A stretch of 28,428 bases of DNA from Armatimonadota bacterium (GCA_023392285.1 JAEVZK010000155.1:1-28428), one strand, 5' to 3'. Positions 6,906-14,612 are shown, numbered from the stretch's first letter. Notes: a model not told the origin generated them from the sequence alone. Program-made: numbers and translations.

Positions 6906-7150
6906 CAAACTCTCACACGATCTCAAGACGGGGCGAATAGAGGCTCGTCCAAAACTGCAGCCGAAGTCGTGAGACAAGGATTGCGGGCGACGATAGCTTC
7001 AATACTTAAGTAGACATAGCTCGAATCTCAGCCTTGCCCGTCTTCAGGCATGGAGTTAGGCCGCCCCCGCCATCCCTTATCCCGCTGTCTCCTGACCCCT
7101 GTCCGCAGACCACCAACTACAGCCTCCCGCTGAATTGGCTAAACTTGAAC

Positions 7151-8590
7151 ATGGCAACGGGGATTTCGATTGAGCTGCTGCTTGTGCTGCTCGCGGGATT
7201 TTTGCTGCTGTGCATCCTTTCCAGCAAGGCCAGTTCAAAGCTTGGCATACCTGCGCTCGTTCTGTTCATCGGCATTGGCATGCTCGCTGGCAGCGATGGT
7301 CCGGGTGGGATCGACTTCACGAATGTTCATCTCACCAAGGACATCGGCAGCGTCGCCCTCGCCTTGATCCTATTTGCGGGCGGATTGGAGGCCAGTTGGA
7401 GTTCTCTGCGCCCGGTGGTCTATCGGGCGGTATCGCTGGCCACTCTAGGCGTCCTCATCTCCACCGTGCTCATCGCGGCGTTCGCCCACTTTGCCCTTGG
7501 GATGACTTTCTTGAGCGGGTTGCTGCTGGGATCGGTTGTGTCCTCGACCGACGCGGCGGCGGTCTTTGCTGTGCTGCGCAATTCGGGGATTCGGCTCAAG
7601 CACCGCATCGCGCCTCTGCTCGAACTTGAATCTGGAACGAACGATCCCCTCGCCATCTTCCTGACGCTCACGATGATCTCCATCATCAAGCATCCCGAAG
7701 CCTCGCCCCTTATTCACGTGCCGCGGCTGCTGATTGAGATGCCGCTGGGGCTTGCCTTTGGGCTGGTCGCCAGCCACGGCGCGAGCATCCTGATCAATCG
7801 GCTGCGCCTGGAATACGACGGTCTTTACCCCGTAATCACCCTTGCGATCGCCTTTCTGGCTTATGGGGGCGCGTCGCTGGTTGGCGGCAACGGCTTCTTG
7901 GCGGTTTACGTGGCGGGACTGGGTTTGGGCAGCCGCAACTTTATCCACAAGCTGGCCCTGATCCAATTTCACAACGGCATCGCTTGGCTCATGCAAATTA
8001 CGATGTTCGTACTGCTCGGCTTGCTTGCCTTCCCATCCGACATCGCCGAAGTAGCGGGGCCGGGGATGCTTCTGGCCGCCTTTATGATTATCGTGGCGAG
8101 GCCGATCGCGGTGTTCATCTCGCTCGCCTTCGCTCACCTTGGGCGTCGTTCGAAGCTGTTTGTGGCCTGGGCAGGGCTTCGCGGCGCGGTGCCTATCATC
8201 CTCGCTACTTTTCCCCTAATGGCAGATGTACCGAGCGCGGGCCGGATCTTTAATCTCGTCTTCTTTGTGGTGATTTCATCGGTGCTGGTTCAGGGGACGA
8301 CGGTGCGGCGGGTGGCGAAGGCGCTCTCGATCATTGCAAAGCCTCGGACGCGGGGCTTGCCGCTCTCAACCCACGACCATCCACTCTTTGAGGTGGAAAT
8401 CGGCCCTGCATCACCCGCTTTGGGCAAGCTGGTTGTTGAGCTTAACCTGCCGCCGACCGCTCTATTGCTGCTGATCAATCGCGACGGCGAGCAACTGATT
8501 CCGCGAGGCTCGACGCTCCTGCAGGAAGGAGATTCCGTGACGATCGCGACGCGGCGCGACGATCGCGACGCCTTGCTCTTGCGCTTCTAG
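7151..8590 (+). CDS. K+/H+ antiporter, NhaP2/CvrA type (CPA family) with TrkA-C domain
   Basis: The 479-residue integral membrane protein has about 12-13 helices. Family motifs include LILFAGGLEASW, the SSTDAAAVFAVLRNSG segment, ELESGTNDPLAIFLT and GLRGAVPIILATFPL, all typical of the NhaP2-type Na+/H+ exchanger domain. Residues from about 410 onward (HPLFEVEIGPASP... GSTLLQEGDSVTIATRRDD) form a RCK_C/TrkA-C regulatory domain that usually binds a nucleotide or ion. E. coli CvrA is longer because of an extra C-terminal domain that is absent here. The frame is open upstream to a TTG at 7034, but that extension is Pro/Ser-rich and unlike the family, so I start at the ATG at 7151 (MATGISIELLL). 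Confidence 0.9.
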   Translation: MATGISIELLLVLLAGFLLLCILSSKASSKLGIPALVLFIGIGMLAGSDGPGGIDFTNVHLTKDIGSVALALILFAGGLEASWSSLRPVVYRAVSLATLGVLISTVLIAAFAHFALGMTFLSGLLLGSVVSSTDAAAVFAVLRNSGIRLKHRIAPLLELESGTNDPLAIFLTLTMISIIKHPEASPLIHVPRLLIEMPLGLAFGLVASHGASILINRLRLEYDGLYPVITLAIAFLAYGGASLVGGNGFLAVYVAGLGLGSRNFIHKLALIQFHNGIAWLMQITMFVLLGLLAFPSDIAEVAGPGMLLAAFMIIVARPIAVFISLAFAHLGRRSKLFVAWAGLRGAVPIILATFPLMADVPSAGRIFNLVFFVVISSVLVQGTTVRRVAKALSIIAKPRTRGLPLSTHDHPLFEVEIGPASPALGKLVVELNLPPTALLLLINRDGEQLIPRGSTLLQEGDSVTIATRRDDRDALLLRF

Positions 8591-8628
8591 ACTTCTACGG
8601 AGAGGATTGCTGTAGACTCGGGGCGACT

Positions 8629-9618
8629 ATGAAGATTGGCATTTTCACCGCTTTGTTCGGGGACAAAACCCTTGAGGAGACGCTCGACATCGTGCAGGCG
8701 GAAGGCATCGAGGCGCTGGAATTCGGAGCGGGCGCTTATCCCGGCGCGGCTCATTTGGGTGGAAGCCATGAGGCGGTCGAGGAGTTGATTTCTAGCCAAT
8801 CGAAACGAGATGCCCTCCTTCGCGCGGTGGAAAAGCGCGGGATTTCCATCTCTGCGATCTCCTGCCACGGCAATCCGATTCATCCTGACCGGCGCATCGC
8901 CGAGGATCATCATCGCGCGTTCGTGAACGCGGTCAGGCTTTCTTCGGCGCTTGGAGTGGGTGTCGTGAATGGCTTTAGCGGCTGCCCCGGCGACTCCCCA
9001 GATGCGAAGAATCCGAACTGGGTGACCTGCGCTTGGCCGGACGAGTTTCGCGAAATTCTCGACTGGCAGTGGAACTCGGTTGTGATTCCTTACTGGCAGG
9101 AGCAGCATCGTCTGTTGGAAGAGCACCGGGTGAACTTTGCGATCGAGATGCATCCGGGCTTTGTCTGCTATTCGAACGACACGCTGCTGAAGCTGCGGCG
9201 AGCAACCGGAGATCGGATCGGCGCGAATTTCGATCCTTCCCATCTTTGGTGGCAAGGCATCGATCCTATTGCGGCTGTGCGCGAGCTTGGCCGGGAGGGT
9301 GCACTGTTTCATGTGCATGCGAAGGACACGCGCATCGACCCTTACAACTCTGGCCGCAACGGCAATTTGGACACGAAGAGCTACGGCGACATCTTAGAGC
9401 GTTCCTGGGTTTTTCGTTCGGTGGGTTTTGGGCACACCTTGGGTTGGTGGAAAGACTTTTGCTCGAACCTGCGGATGGTGGGATATGACCACGTGCTTTC
9501 CATTGAACATGAGGACGGCCTGATGTCTCCGATGGAGGGCTTGCGCAAAGCCGTCTCGGTTCTGAAGCAGAGCGTCATCGCAGAGCCCGCGGGCGATATG
9601 TTCTGGGCGAGAGAGTAA
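8629..9618 (+). CDS. Sugar phosphate isomerase/epimerase family protein (xylose isomerase-like TIM barrel)
   Basis: The 329-residue protein begins KIGIFTALFGDKTLEETLDIVQAEGIEALEF, the first strand and helix of an AP_endonuc_2-type TIM barrel. Likely metal ligands are Glu in NFAIEMHPGF, Asp and His in ANFDPSHLWW, His in ALFHVHAKD, and Glu in LSIEHEDG. Homologues act on keto sugars, inositol or related polyols; the true substrate cannot be told from sequence. It starts 38 bases past the antiporter stop in the same direction; GGGG about 6 nt before the ATG may serve as a ribosome binding site. Confidence 0.9.
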   Translation: MKIGIFTALFGDKTLEETLDIVQAEGIEALEFGAGAYPGAAHLGGSHEAVEELISSQSKRDALLRAVEKRGISISAISCHGNPIHPDRRIAEDHHRAFVNAVRLSSALGVGVVNGFSGCPGDSPDAKNPNWVTCAWPDEFREILDWQWNSVVIPYWQEQHRLLEEHRVNFAIEMHPGFVCYSNDTLLKLRRATGDRIGANFDPSHLWWQGIDPIAAVRELGREGALFHVHAKDTRIDPYNSGRNGNLDTKSYGDILERSWVFRSVGFGHTLGWWKDFCSNLRMVGYDHVLSIEHEDGLMSPMEGLRKAVSVLKQSVIAEPAGDMFWARE

Positions 9619-9787
9619 TCCTCTTTTTGCTGAATTTCTGCGCTGCCTATGCGGAAAACTTCCCGTGCAGGTTCAAACTGCGGTGGATAAAAGGGTGGAC
9701 AGAATTGGGGAGAAATAATCGCCAAAATGCCGCATCTTGTGGGCTAAGCTCTTCGTCGCTACTAGATGTAGAAATCGTAGAAGAACT

Positions 9788-10285
9788 ATGCGCTGTCCAT
9801 TTTGCGGCTATATCGATCAAAAGGTGCTCGACTCTCGCCCTGCTCGCGAGGGTGAGGCCATCCGTCGCCGCCGCGAATGCTTAGAGTGCGGACGCAGATT
9901 CACGACGTTCGAAGAGCCCGAAAGGCCGCGCCTGTTCGTTGTAAAACGGGGCGGCTCTCGCGAGGAGTTCTCGCGGGAAAAGTGTTTGTCTTCGATGATC
10001 GTGGCCTGTGGCAAACGCCCTGTTGACATCGTCACGCTTCGAGAAGCCGCAGCGCGCATTGAGCGCAACCTCTTCCAGGAGTTTGAGGACGAGGTCCCGA
10101 GCAGCTTTATTGGTGAACAGATCATGGCACAGCTCCGCAGCATCGACTCCGTCGCTTACGTGCGGTTCGCGAGTGTGTACCGCCAGTTTGAGTCGGCCGA
10201 CGATTTCGCAGCAGCACTGAAGGAGTGCCACGAAAATCGAGGTGTTGAGTCTTTAGTATTGAGTGTTGAGGAGACTCGCTTGTGA
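9788..10285 (+). CDS. nrdR: Transcriptional repressor NrdR of ribonucleotide reductase genes
   Basis: NrdR senses ATP/dATP and represses nrd operons. From the ATG at 9788 the product has 165 residues. The N-terminal zinc ribbon has the pairs C3/C6 (MRCPFCG) and C31/C34 (ECLECGRRFTTFEE), followed by the ATP-cone domain from about residue 46 (LFVVKRGGSREEFSREKCLSSM). The frame is open to a TTG at 9737, but family members start at MRCP. The last ~14 residues (GVESLVLSVEETRL) are encoded by the left heptamer array of the four-helix-bundle cassette and are not part of the family domain. The stop overlaps the next start in GTGA. I saw no convincing NrdR box upstream. Confidence 0.95.
   Translation: MRCPFCGYIDQKVLDSRPAREGEAIRRRRECLECGRRFTTFEEPERPRLFVVKRGGSREEFSREKCLSSMIVACGKRPVDIVTLREAAARIERNLFQEFEDEVPSSFIGEQIMAQLRSIDSVAYVRFASVYRQFESADDFAAALKECHENRGVESLVLSVEETRL
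10242..10269 (+). repeat. Left heptamer array, 4 x 7 bp (GTGTTGA type)
   Basis: Four tandem 7-mers: GTGTTGA, GTCTTTA, GTATTGA, GTGTTGA. The array lies inside the nrdR reading frame and encodes its last residues. Confidence 0.8.
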
Positions 10286-10758
10286 GCCACCTACCTATCG
10301 AAGAAACGAATCTGTTTAGGAAGGTCGACAACCTCACAGATAGGATTTGGAAAGAAATAGACAAATGGAAGCCTTTTCTTCTCGACACAGTTGGAAAGCA
10401 ACTGGTACGCGCTCCCGACAGCATTGGGGCAAATCTTGTCGAAGGTGATGGGCGGTTCCATGCTGCCGATGCCCTTAGATTCTTTTTCATAGCCCGAGCA
10501 TCGGGCCGAGGAACCCTTTACTGGCTACGAAGATGCCATCGTCGAGGCTTGATCTCAGAAGAGCTTTCGATTGAACTCGTGAGCGATTGCAATTACATTT
10601 TTACGTCCCTTAACGGTTTGATCAATTATCGAAAATCTCAGATGTCGCAGGTTCGAGAAGAAACGACCGTCGACGATCCTCCAACCTCAACACTCAATAC
10701 TCAACACCTCTTAATTTCTGACAATCCAAATCAACCCACACCCACAGTTGTCTCATGA
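10282..10758 (+). CDS. Four helix bundle protein (S23 / 23S rRNA intervening-sequence protein family)
   Basis: The 158-residue product resembles the four-helix-bundle family that includes S23/IVP proteins and the Avd accessory protein of diversity-generating retroelements. Visible matches are FRKVDNLTDRIWKEIDKW, then a VGKQLVRAPDSIGANLVEGDGR helix pair corresponding to the usual QLRRAAVSIPANIAEG. These are followed by DALRFFFIARASGRGTLYWLRRC and a final helix LNGLINY. The molecular function of the family is not established; a basic surface suggests nucleic-acid binding. The tail after about residue 120 is low-complexity; STLNTQHL is a translation of the right heptamer array. It overlaps nrdR by GTGA and nrdJ by ATGA, so translation of all three is probably coupled. 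The start is GTG. Confidence 0.85.
   Translation: MSHLPIEETNLFRKVDNLTDRIWKEIDKWKPFLLDTVGKQLVRAPDSIGANLVEGDGRFHAADALRFFFIARASGRGTLYWLRRCHRRGLISEELSIELVSDCNYIFTSLNGLINYRKSQMSQVREETTVDDPPTSTLNTQHLLISDNPNQPTPTVVS
10687..10707 (-). repeat. Right heptamer array, 3 x 7 bp (TCAACAC type)
   Basis: Tandem TCAACAC, TCAATAC, TCAACAC: the inverted counterpart of the left array at 10242-10269, lacking one unit. It is translated as the C-terminal tail of the four-helix-bundle protein. Confidence 0.8.
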
Positions 10759-13700
10759 AAATCACCCGCTACTTCACCGCTTCTGACCCGACCGACGCCT
10801 ATGCCGGTCTCGACTTCGTTCCTCGCAAGAGCGAGATACGGAATACCGACGGCTCCACAGTCTTCCTGATGGAAAACGTGATGGTGCCGAGCGGGTGGAG
10901 TCAGGTTGCCACCGACATCCTCGCCCAGAAATACTTCCGTAAAGCTGGCCTGAAAGAAAACAAGGGCGGCAATCAGAGTGAGTTCGGCGACAAAGACGCC
11001 GATCACGAGTCAGATTCGCGTCAAGTCTTCCACCGCCTCGCCGGCTGTTGGACGAGCTGGGGCAGCAAATTTGGCTACTTCGACACGAACGATGATGCCG
11101 CCGCCTTTTACGACGAGCTTTCCCGCATGCTCGCCATGCAAGTGGCCGCGCCAAACTCGCCCCAGTGGTTTAACACCGGCCTGCACTACGCCTACGGCAT
11201 CACCGGCAGCCCTCAAGGTCACTTCTATGTCGATCCGAAAACCGGCCGTCTCGAACGCTCCAAGAACGCCTACGAGCGGCCCCAGCCACACGCCTGCTTC
11301 ATCCTCAGCGTCAAAGACGACCTTGTAAACGAGGGCGGAATCATGGACCTGTGGACCCGCGAGGCCCGCATCTTCAAGTACGGCTCGGGAGTCGGCACGA
11401 ACTTCAGCAAGATTCGCGGCGAGAACGAGAAGCTGAGCGGCGGCGGTAAATCGAGCGGCCTGATGAGCTTCCTCAAAGTGGGAGATCGATCCGCGGGCGC
11501 GATCAAATCGGGCGGAACGACGCGCAGAGCCGCCAAAATGGTTTGCCTCGATATCGATCATCCGGATATCGAGGAGTTCGTGGGCTGGAAAGTCCGTGAG
11601 GAGCGCAAAGTCGCCGCCCTCGTGACTGGCACCCAGCTCAACAACAAGCACCTGAACGCCGTCATCCAAGCCTGCTGGCGTGGCATGCCCGTCCCGGGCA
11701 TGAGTGTCACGGGCGTCTCGCCCGTTCAGGATTGCAATCCACGCACCAACGCCGATCTTCGCCGCGCGATCGCCGAAGCGAAGGCCGCCTACATCCCGCT
11801 CAACTACATCCAGCGCGCCATCCAGCTCGCCGAGAACGGCGCCACCGCTATCGAGTTCCCGCTGATGGACACCGGCTACGAGTCGGAAGCCTACGTCACC
11901 GTCTCCGGCCAGAACTCGAACAACTCCGTTCGAGTGCCGAACGAGTTCTTCCACTCCGTCGAGAAGGATCTCGACTGGAATCTGAACGCCCGAATAAGTG
12001 GCAAGCCGATCAAAACTGTCAAGGCCCGCGAGCTTTGGGATGAGATCTGCGAAGCCGCATGGCAAAGCGCCGACCCCGGCATTCAGTACGACAGCACGAT
12101 CAACGAGTGGCACACGTGCCCCGCGGACGGCCGCATCAACGCGAGCAATCCCTGCAGCGAGTACATGTTCCTCGATGACACCGCCTGCAATCTCGCCTCG
12201 ATCAATCTTGTCAAGTTCTACAACGCCAAAACCGGCGAGTTCGACATCGAAGGCTACAAGCACGCAATCCGCCTCTGGACCATCGTGCTCGAGATCAGCG
12301 TCCTCATGGCGCAGTTCCCGAGCAAGGACATCGCCCAGCTCAGCTACGACTTCCGCACCCTCGGACTCGGCTACGCCAACCTCGGCGCGCTGCTCATGCA
12401 GATGGGAATACCTTATGACAGCAAGCAGGGATTCGCGATCACCGGCGCCCTCACGAGCATCCTCGGAGGCGAGAGCTACGCCGCCAGCGCCGAGCTTGCC
12501 AAGGAGCTAAAGCCGTTCGCCAAGTACGAGAAGAACGCGCCGAACATGCTGCGCGTCATCCGCAACCACCGCCGAGCCGCTTATAATGCGCCCGCCAGCG
12601 ACTACGAGGGACTCGCGATCAAGCCCGTCGGTATCGACCCCGACGAGTGCCCAACCGAGTTCCTCAAGGCCGCTCGTCAAGCTTGGGACAAGGCGCTCGA
12701 TCTCGGCGAGAAGCACGGCTTCCGCAACGCCCAAGTCACCGTCCTCGCGCCCACCGGCACGATCGGCCTGATCATGGATTGCGACACCACCGGCATCGAG
12801 CCCGACTTCGCCCTCGTGAAGTTCAAGAAGCTCAGCGGCGGTGGCTACTTCAAGATCATCAACCAATCCATCCCGCCCGCCCTGCGCAAGCTCGGCTACG
12901 ACGAGGTCCAGATCGACGACATCGTGAAGTACGCGATCGGGCACAAGAGTCTTCCCAGTGTCACGGACGTCTCGTCCGTGAGTGTTCAGGGCCGTCCCGG
13001 CCCCGGCATCACCCGCGCCTCCCTCAAAGCGAAAGGCTTCTCCGATGCCCTTCTCGACACCGTCGACGAAGCTCTCAAGAACGCCTTCGAGATCGGTTTC
13101 GCTTTCAACAAGTGGACCCTCGGCGAAGAGTTCTGCAAGAGCCTCGGATTCACCGACGCCCAGCTCGACGACTGGCAGTTCAACATGCTGCGCGAGCTTG
13201 GCTACTCTCAAACCGAGATCGATCAGGCGAATGAGTACGTCTGCGGCACCATGACGATCGAAGGCGCGCCCCACCTGCGAGATGAGCACCTGCCCGTTTT
13301 CGACTGCGCGAACAAGTGCGGAAAGAAGGGACAGAGGTTCATCAGCGCAGAAGGCCACATCCGCCAGATGGCCGCCGCCCAGCCATTCCTCAGCGGCGCG
13401 ATCAGCAAGACGATCAACCTCCCCGGCCACGCCACGATCGGCGAAGTCAACGACGCCTACTGGCTCTCCTGGCAGCTCGGCCTCAAGGCCAATGCCCTGT
13501 ATCGAGACGGAAGCAAGCTCAGCCAACCCCTCAACGCCAGCAGCGACGACTCCGCCGCCGCCATTCTGGAGGCTTCGCTAGAGGAAGGTGAATCGAGAAT
13601 AGAGAATGGAGAATCGCTAGAAACTCCAGACCATTCACCATTCACCATTCACCATTCACCCCAAGATGAAATCTTGGAAGCCGCCCAAAAGCTCGTCTAC

Positions 13701-14612
13701 CGCTACATCGCCAAGCGGCGAACCCTCCCCGCTCGAAGGCGCGGCTACACTCAGAAAGCCCGAGTCGGAGGCCACAAGGTCTACGTCCGCACCGGCGAGT
13801 TCGAGGACGGCAGTCTAGGCGAAGTTTTCATCGACATGCATCGCGAAGGCGCCGCCTTCCGCTCATTGATGAACTGCTTCGCTATCGCCATCTCGTTGGG
13901 CCTTCAGTACGGAGTCCCGCTCGAAGAGTTTGTCGAGGCCTTTGTCTTCACCCGGTTCGAGCCGAATGGGATCGTCGGAGGCCACGACAACATCAAGATG
14001 AGCACGAGCGTCATCGACTACATCTTCCGCGAGCTCGCCCTCAGCTATCTGGGTCGGACTGACCTGGTTCAAGTGAAGCCCGAGGATCTTCGCGGCGACA
14101 CCGTCGGCAAGCCCGCCCAGGTACCAGAGTACGACGACGAGGAGGAGCAGGGGATGATCGAAGGTCCGGTTCCCGGCCGCGCGTGGGAAGACCACACTTC
14201 GCTCGGATTTACGCACGGTGACAACTCGAACGACCAGCCTTCCCTGCCCATGGACCCGAACAACAACTTGGCGATCGGCTCCCCCGCCTGGGTGCTAGAA
14301 GAGGAGCAAAAGCGCAAGGTGCAGGAGGCTAGAGCCGTAGTCGCCGGTGCGGGAGAGGTGTCAAGTGTTAAATCTGGAGTGTTAAGCTCCCCTTCCTCCC
14401 TCAACACCCAATACTCAACACCCAACACCTTCTCCAAGACTCAACACTCAACATCCAACACCTCCACTTCGGAGATCGGAGAAAAAATCAGGCAGGCAAG
14501 ATTGAAAGGCTACGAAGGCGACCCCTGCAGCAATTGCGGCGCCTTTACCATGGTCCGCAACGGAGTTTGTCTGAAGTGCGATAGCTGCGGAGAAACCAGC
14601 GGGTGTTCATAG
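10755..14612 (+). CDS. nrdJ: Adenosylcobalamin-dependent ribonucleotide reductase, class II (NrdJ, zinc-ribbon type)
   Basis: The enzyme reduces ribonucleotides to deoxyribonucleotides using coenzyme B12. The 1285-residue protein carries landmarks in order. WSQVATDILAQKYFRKAG and VAAPNSPQWFNTGLH come first, then PHACFILSV (first redox Cys). GSGVGTNFS and GLMSFLKVGDRSAGAIKSGG follow. Next are the finger-loop block NPCSEYMFLDDTACNLASINL with the catalytic Cys, then APTGTIGLIMDCDTTGIEPDFALVKFKK. The end is a zinc-ribbon tail with CSNCG and CLKCDSCG. It is long for the family because four repeat-derived peptides sit in surface linkers: about residues 309-324 and 735-751 (double hairpins) and 944-970 and 1201-1239 (heptamer arrays). 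The frame is intact through all four. Its ATG overlaps the previous stop (ATGA), and nrdR upstream probably controls it. Confidence 0.96.
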   Translation: MKITRYFTASDPTDAYAGLDFVPRKSEIRNTDGSTVFLMENVMVPSGWSQVATDILAQKYFRKAGLKENKGGNQSEFGDKDADHESDSRQVFHRLAGCWTSWGSKFGYFDTNDDAAAFYDELSRMLAMQVAAPNSPQWFNTGLHYAYGITGSPQGHFYVDPKTGRLERSKNAYERPQPHACFILSVKDDLVNEGGIMDLWTREARIFKYGSGVGTNFSKIRGENEKLSGGGKSSGLMSFLKVGDRSAGAIKSGGTTRRAAKMVCLDIDHPDIEEFVGWKVREERKVAALVTGTQLNNKHLNAVIQACWRGMPVPGMSVTGVSPVQDCNPRTNADLRRAIAEAKAAYIPLNYIQRAIQLAENGATAIEFPLMDTGYESEAYVTVSGQNSNNSVRVPNEFFHSVEKDLDWNLNARISGKPIKTVKARELWDEICEAAWQSADPGIQYDSTINEWHTCPADGRINASNPCSEYMFLDDTACNLASINLVKFYNAKTGEFDIEGYKHAIRLWTIVLEISVLMAQFPSKDIAQLSYDFRTLGLGYANLGALLMQMGIPYDSKQGFAITGALTSILGGESYAASAELAKELKPFAKYEKNAPNMLRVIRNHRRAAYNAPASDYEGLAIKPVGIDPDECPTEFLKAARQAWDKALDLGEKHGFRNAQVTVLAPTGTIGLIMDCDTTGIEPDFALVKFKKLSGGGYFKIINQSIPPALRKLGYDEVQIDDIVKYAIGHKSLPSVTDVSSVSVQGRPGPGITRASLKAKGFSDALLDTVDEALKNAFEIGFAFNKWTLGEEFCKSLGFTDAQLDDWQFNMLRELGYSQTEIDQANEYVCGTMTIEGAPHLRDEHLPVFDCANKCGKKGQRFISAEGHIRQMAAAQPFLSGAISKTINLPGHATIGEVNDAYWLSWQLGLKANALYRDGSKLSQPLNASSDDSAAAILEASLEEGESRIENGESLETPDHSPFTIHHSPQDEILEAAQKLVYRYIAKRRTLPARRRGYTQKARVGGHKVYVRTGEFEDGSLGEVFIDMHREGAAFRSLMNCFAIAISLGLQYGVPLEEFVEAFVFTRFEPNGIVGGHDNIKMSTSVIDYIFRELALSYLGRTDLVQVKPEDLRGDTVGKPAQVPEYDDEEEQGMIEGPVPGRAWEDHTSLGFTHGDNSNDQPSLPMDPNNNLAIGSPAWVLEEEQKRKVQEARAVVAGAGEVSSVKSGVLSSPSSLNTQYSTPNTFSKTQHSTSNTSTSEIGEKIRQARLKGYEGDPCSNCGAFTMVRNGVCLKCDSCGETSGCS
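11684..11725 (+). repeat. Double-hairpin repeat inside nrdJ, copy 1
   Basis: Two perfect mini-hairpins with 3-nt loops joined by AGTGT. The first is CATGCCCG-TCC-CGGGCATG (11684-11702); the second is ACGGGCG-TCT-CGCCCGT (11709-11725). It is translated as the peptide MPVPGMSVTGVSPV, which is not family-conserved. Confidence 0.8.
12962..13003 (+). repeat. Double-hairpin repeat inside nrdJ, copy 2
   Basis: CACGGACG-TCT-CGTCCGTG (12962-12980), linker AGTGT, then GGGCCG-TCC-CGGCCC (12989-13003). It shares the architecture and the apex C-G-T-C-Y-C-G with copy 1, while the outer stem bases differ in compensating pairs. It is translated as VTDVSSVSVQGRPGPG within nrdJ. Confidence 0.8.
13587..13660 (+). 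repeat. Inverted heptamer arrays inside nrdJ (GGTGAAT / ATTCACC type)
   Basis: The left array, 13587-13614, reads GGTGAAT, CGAGAAT, AGAGAAT, GGAGAAT. The right array, 13633-13660, is four perfect ATTCACC units. The two arms can pair over 28 bases with some mismatches. They are translated in frame as ESRIENGES and HSPFTIHHSP within a non-conserved linker of NrdJ. Confidence 0.8.
14358..14461 (+). repeat. Heptamer arrays inside nrdJ (GTGTTGA / TCAACAC type)
   Basis: The left array, 14358-14385, is GTGTCAA, GTGTTAA, ATCTGGA, GTGTTAA. The first right array, 14401-14428, is TCAACAC, CCAATAC, TCAACAC, CCAACAC. A second right array, 14441-14461, is TCAACAC, TCAACAT, CCAACAC. The units belong to the same family as those bracketing the four-helix-bundle gene, but no gene lies between the arms here. 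They encode a Ser/Thr/Asn-rich linker just before the zinc ribbon of NrdJ. Confidence 0.8.

Larger units (their letters stand above)
5745..6935 (+). mobile_element. IS110-family insertion sequence (approximate limits)
   Basis: The element consists of a ~200-nt structured leader, a single IS110 transposase gene (5955-6905) and a short 3' tail. IS110 elements lack clear terminal inverted repeats and usually make no long target duplication, so both ends are estimates: the left end somewhere in 5730-5765 and the right end in 6910-6960. It inserted between the pilT-like gene and the antiporter gene. The long leader and short tail fit the IS110 subgroup with an upstream bridge RNA rather than the IS1111 subgroup. 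Confidence 0.65.
10239..10710 (+). mobile_element. Candidate cassette: four-helix-bundle gene bracketed by inverted heptamer arrays
   Basis: The 472-bp segment is bounded by GAG + heptamers + GG on the left (10239-10271) and its inverted counterpart on the right (10685-10710). Left heptamers are GTGTTGA, GTCTTTA, GTATTGA, GTGTTGA; the right arm, read in reverse, has GTGTTGA, GTATTGA, GTGTTGA. Only the second left unit is extra. The four-helix-bundle ORF fills the interior. The layout looks like a small cassette inserted between nrdR and nrdJ; mobility is inference. Confidence 0.5.

Noticed and set aside
7034..7150. TTG start extending the antiporter by 39 residues
   Set aside because: The extension is Pro/Ser-rich, begins in the IS110 right-end region and lacks family similarity; the ATG at 7151 precedes the first membrane helix.
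7445..8137. Minus-strand frame of 230 codons within the antiporter gene
   Set aside because: Highly charged, repetitive composition, antisense to well conserved transmembrane segments.
9619..9787. NrdR box or B12 riboswitch upstream of nrdR-nrdJ
   Set aside because: No convincing NrdR consensus pair and no B12-box-like core was recognised in this gap.
11010..13526. Long minus-strand open frames opposite nrdJ (over 400 and 330 codons)
   Set aside because: They are shadows of a GC-rich, strongly biased nrdJ; they show Val/Asp/Ala/Gly/Glu-rich composition and no recognisable domain, while the plus strand holds a fully conserved enzyme.
10242..14461. Tandem and inverted heptamers as a CRISPR array
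   Set aside because: Units are 7 bp without spacers of regular size, no 23-40 bp direct repeats, and no cas genes.
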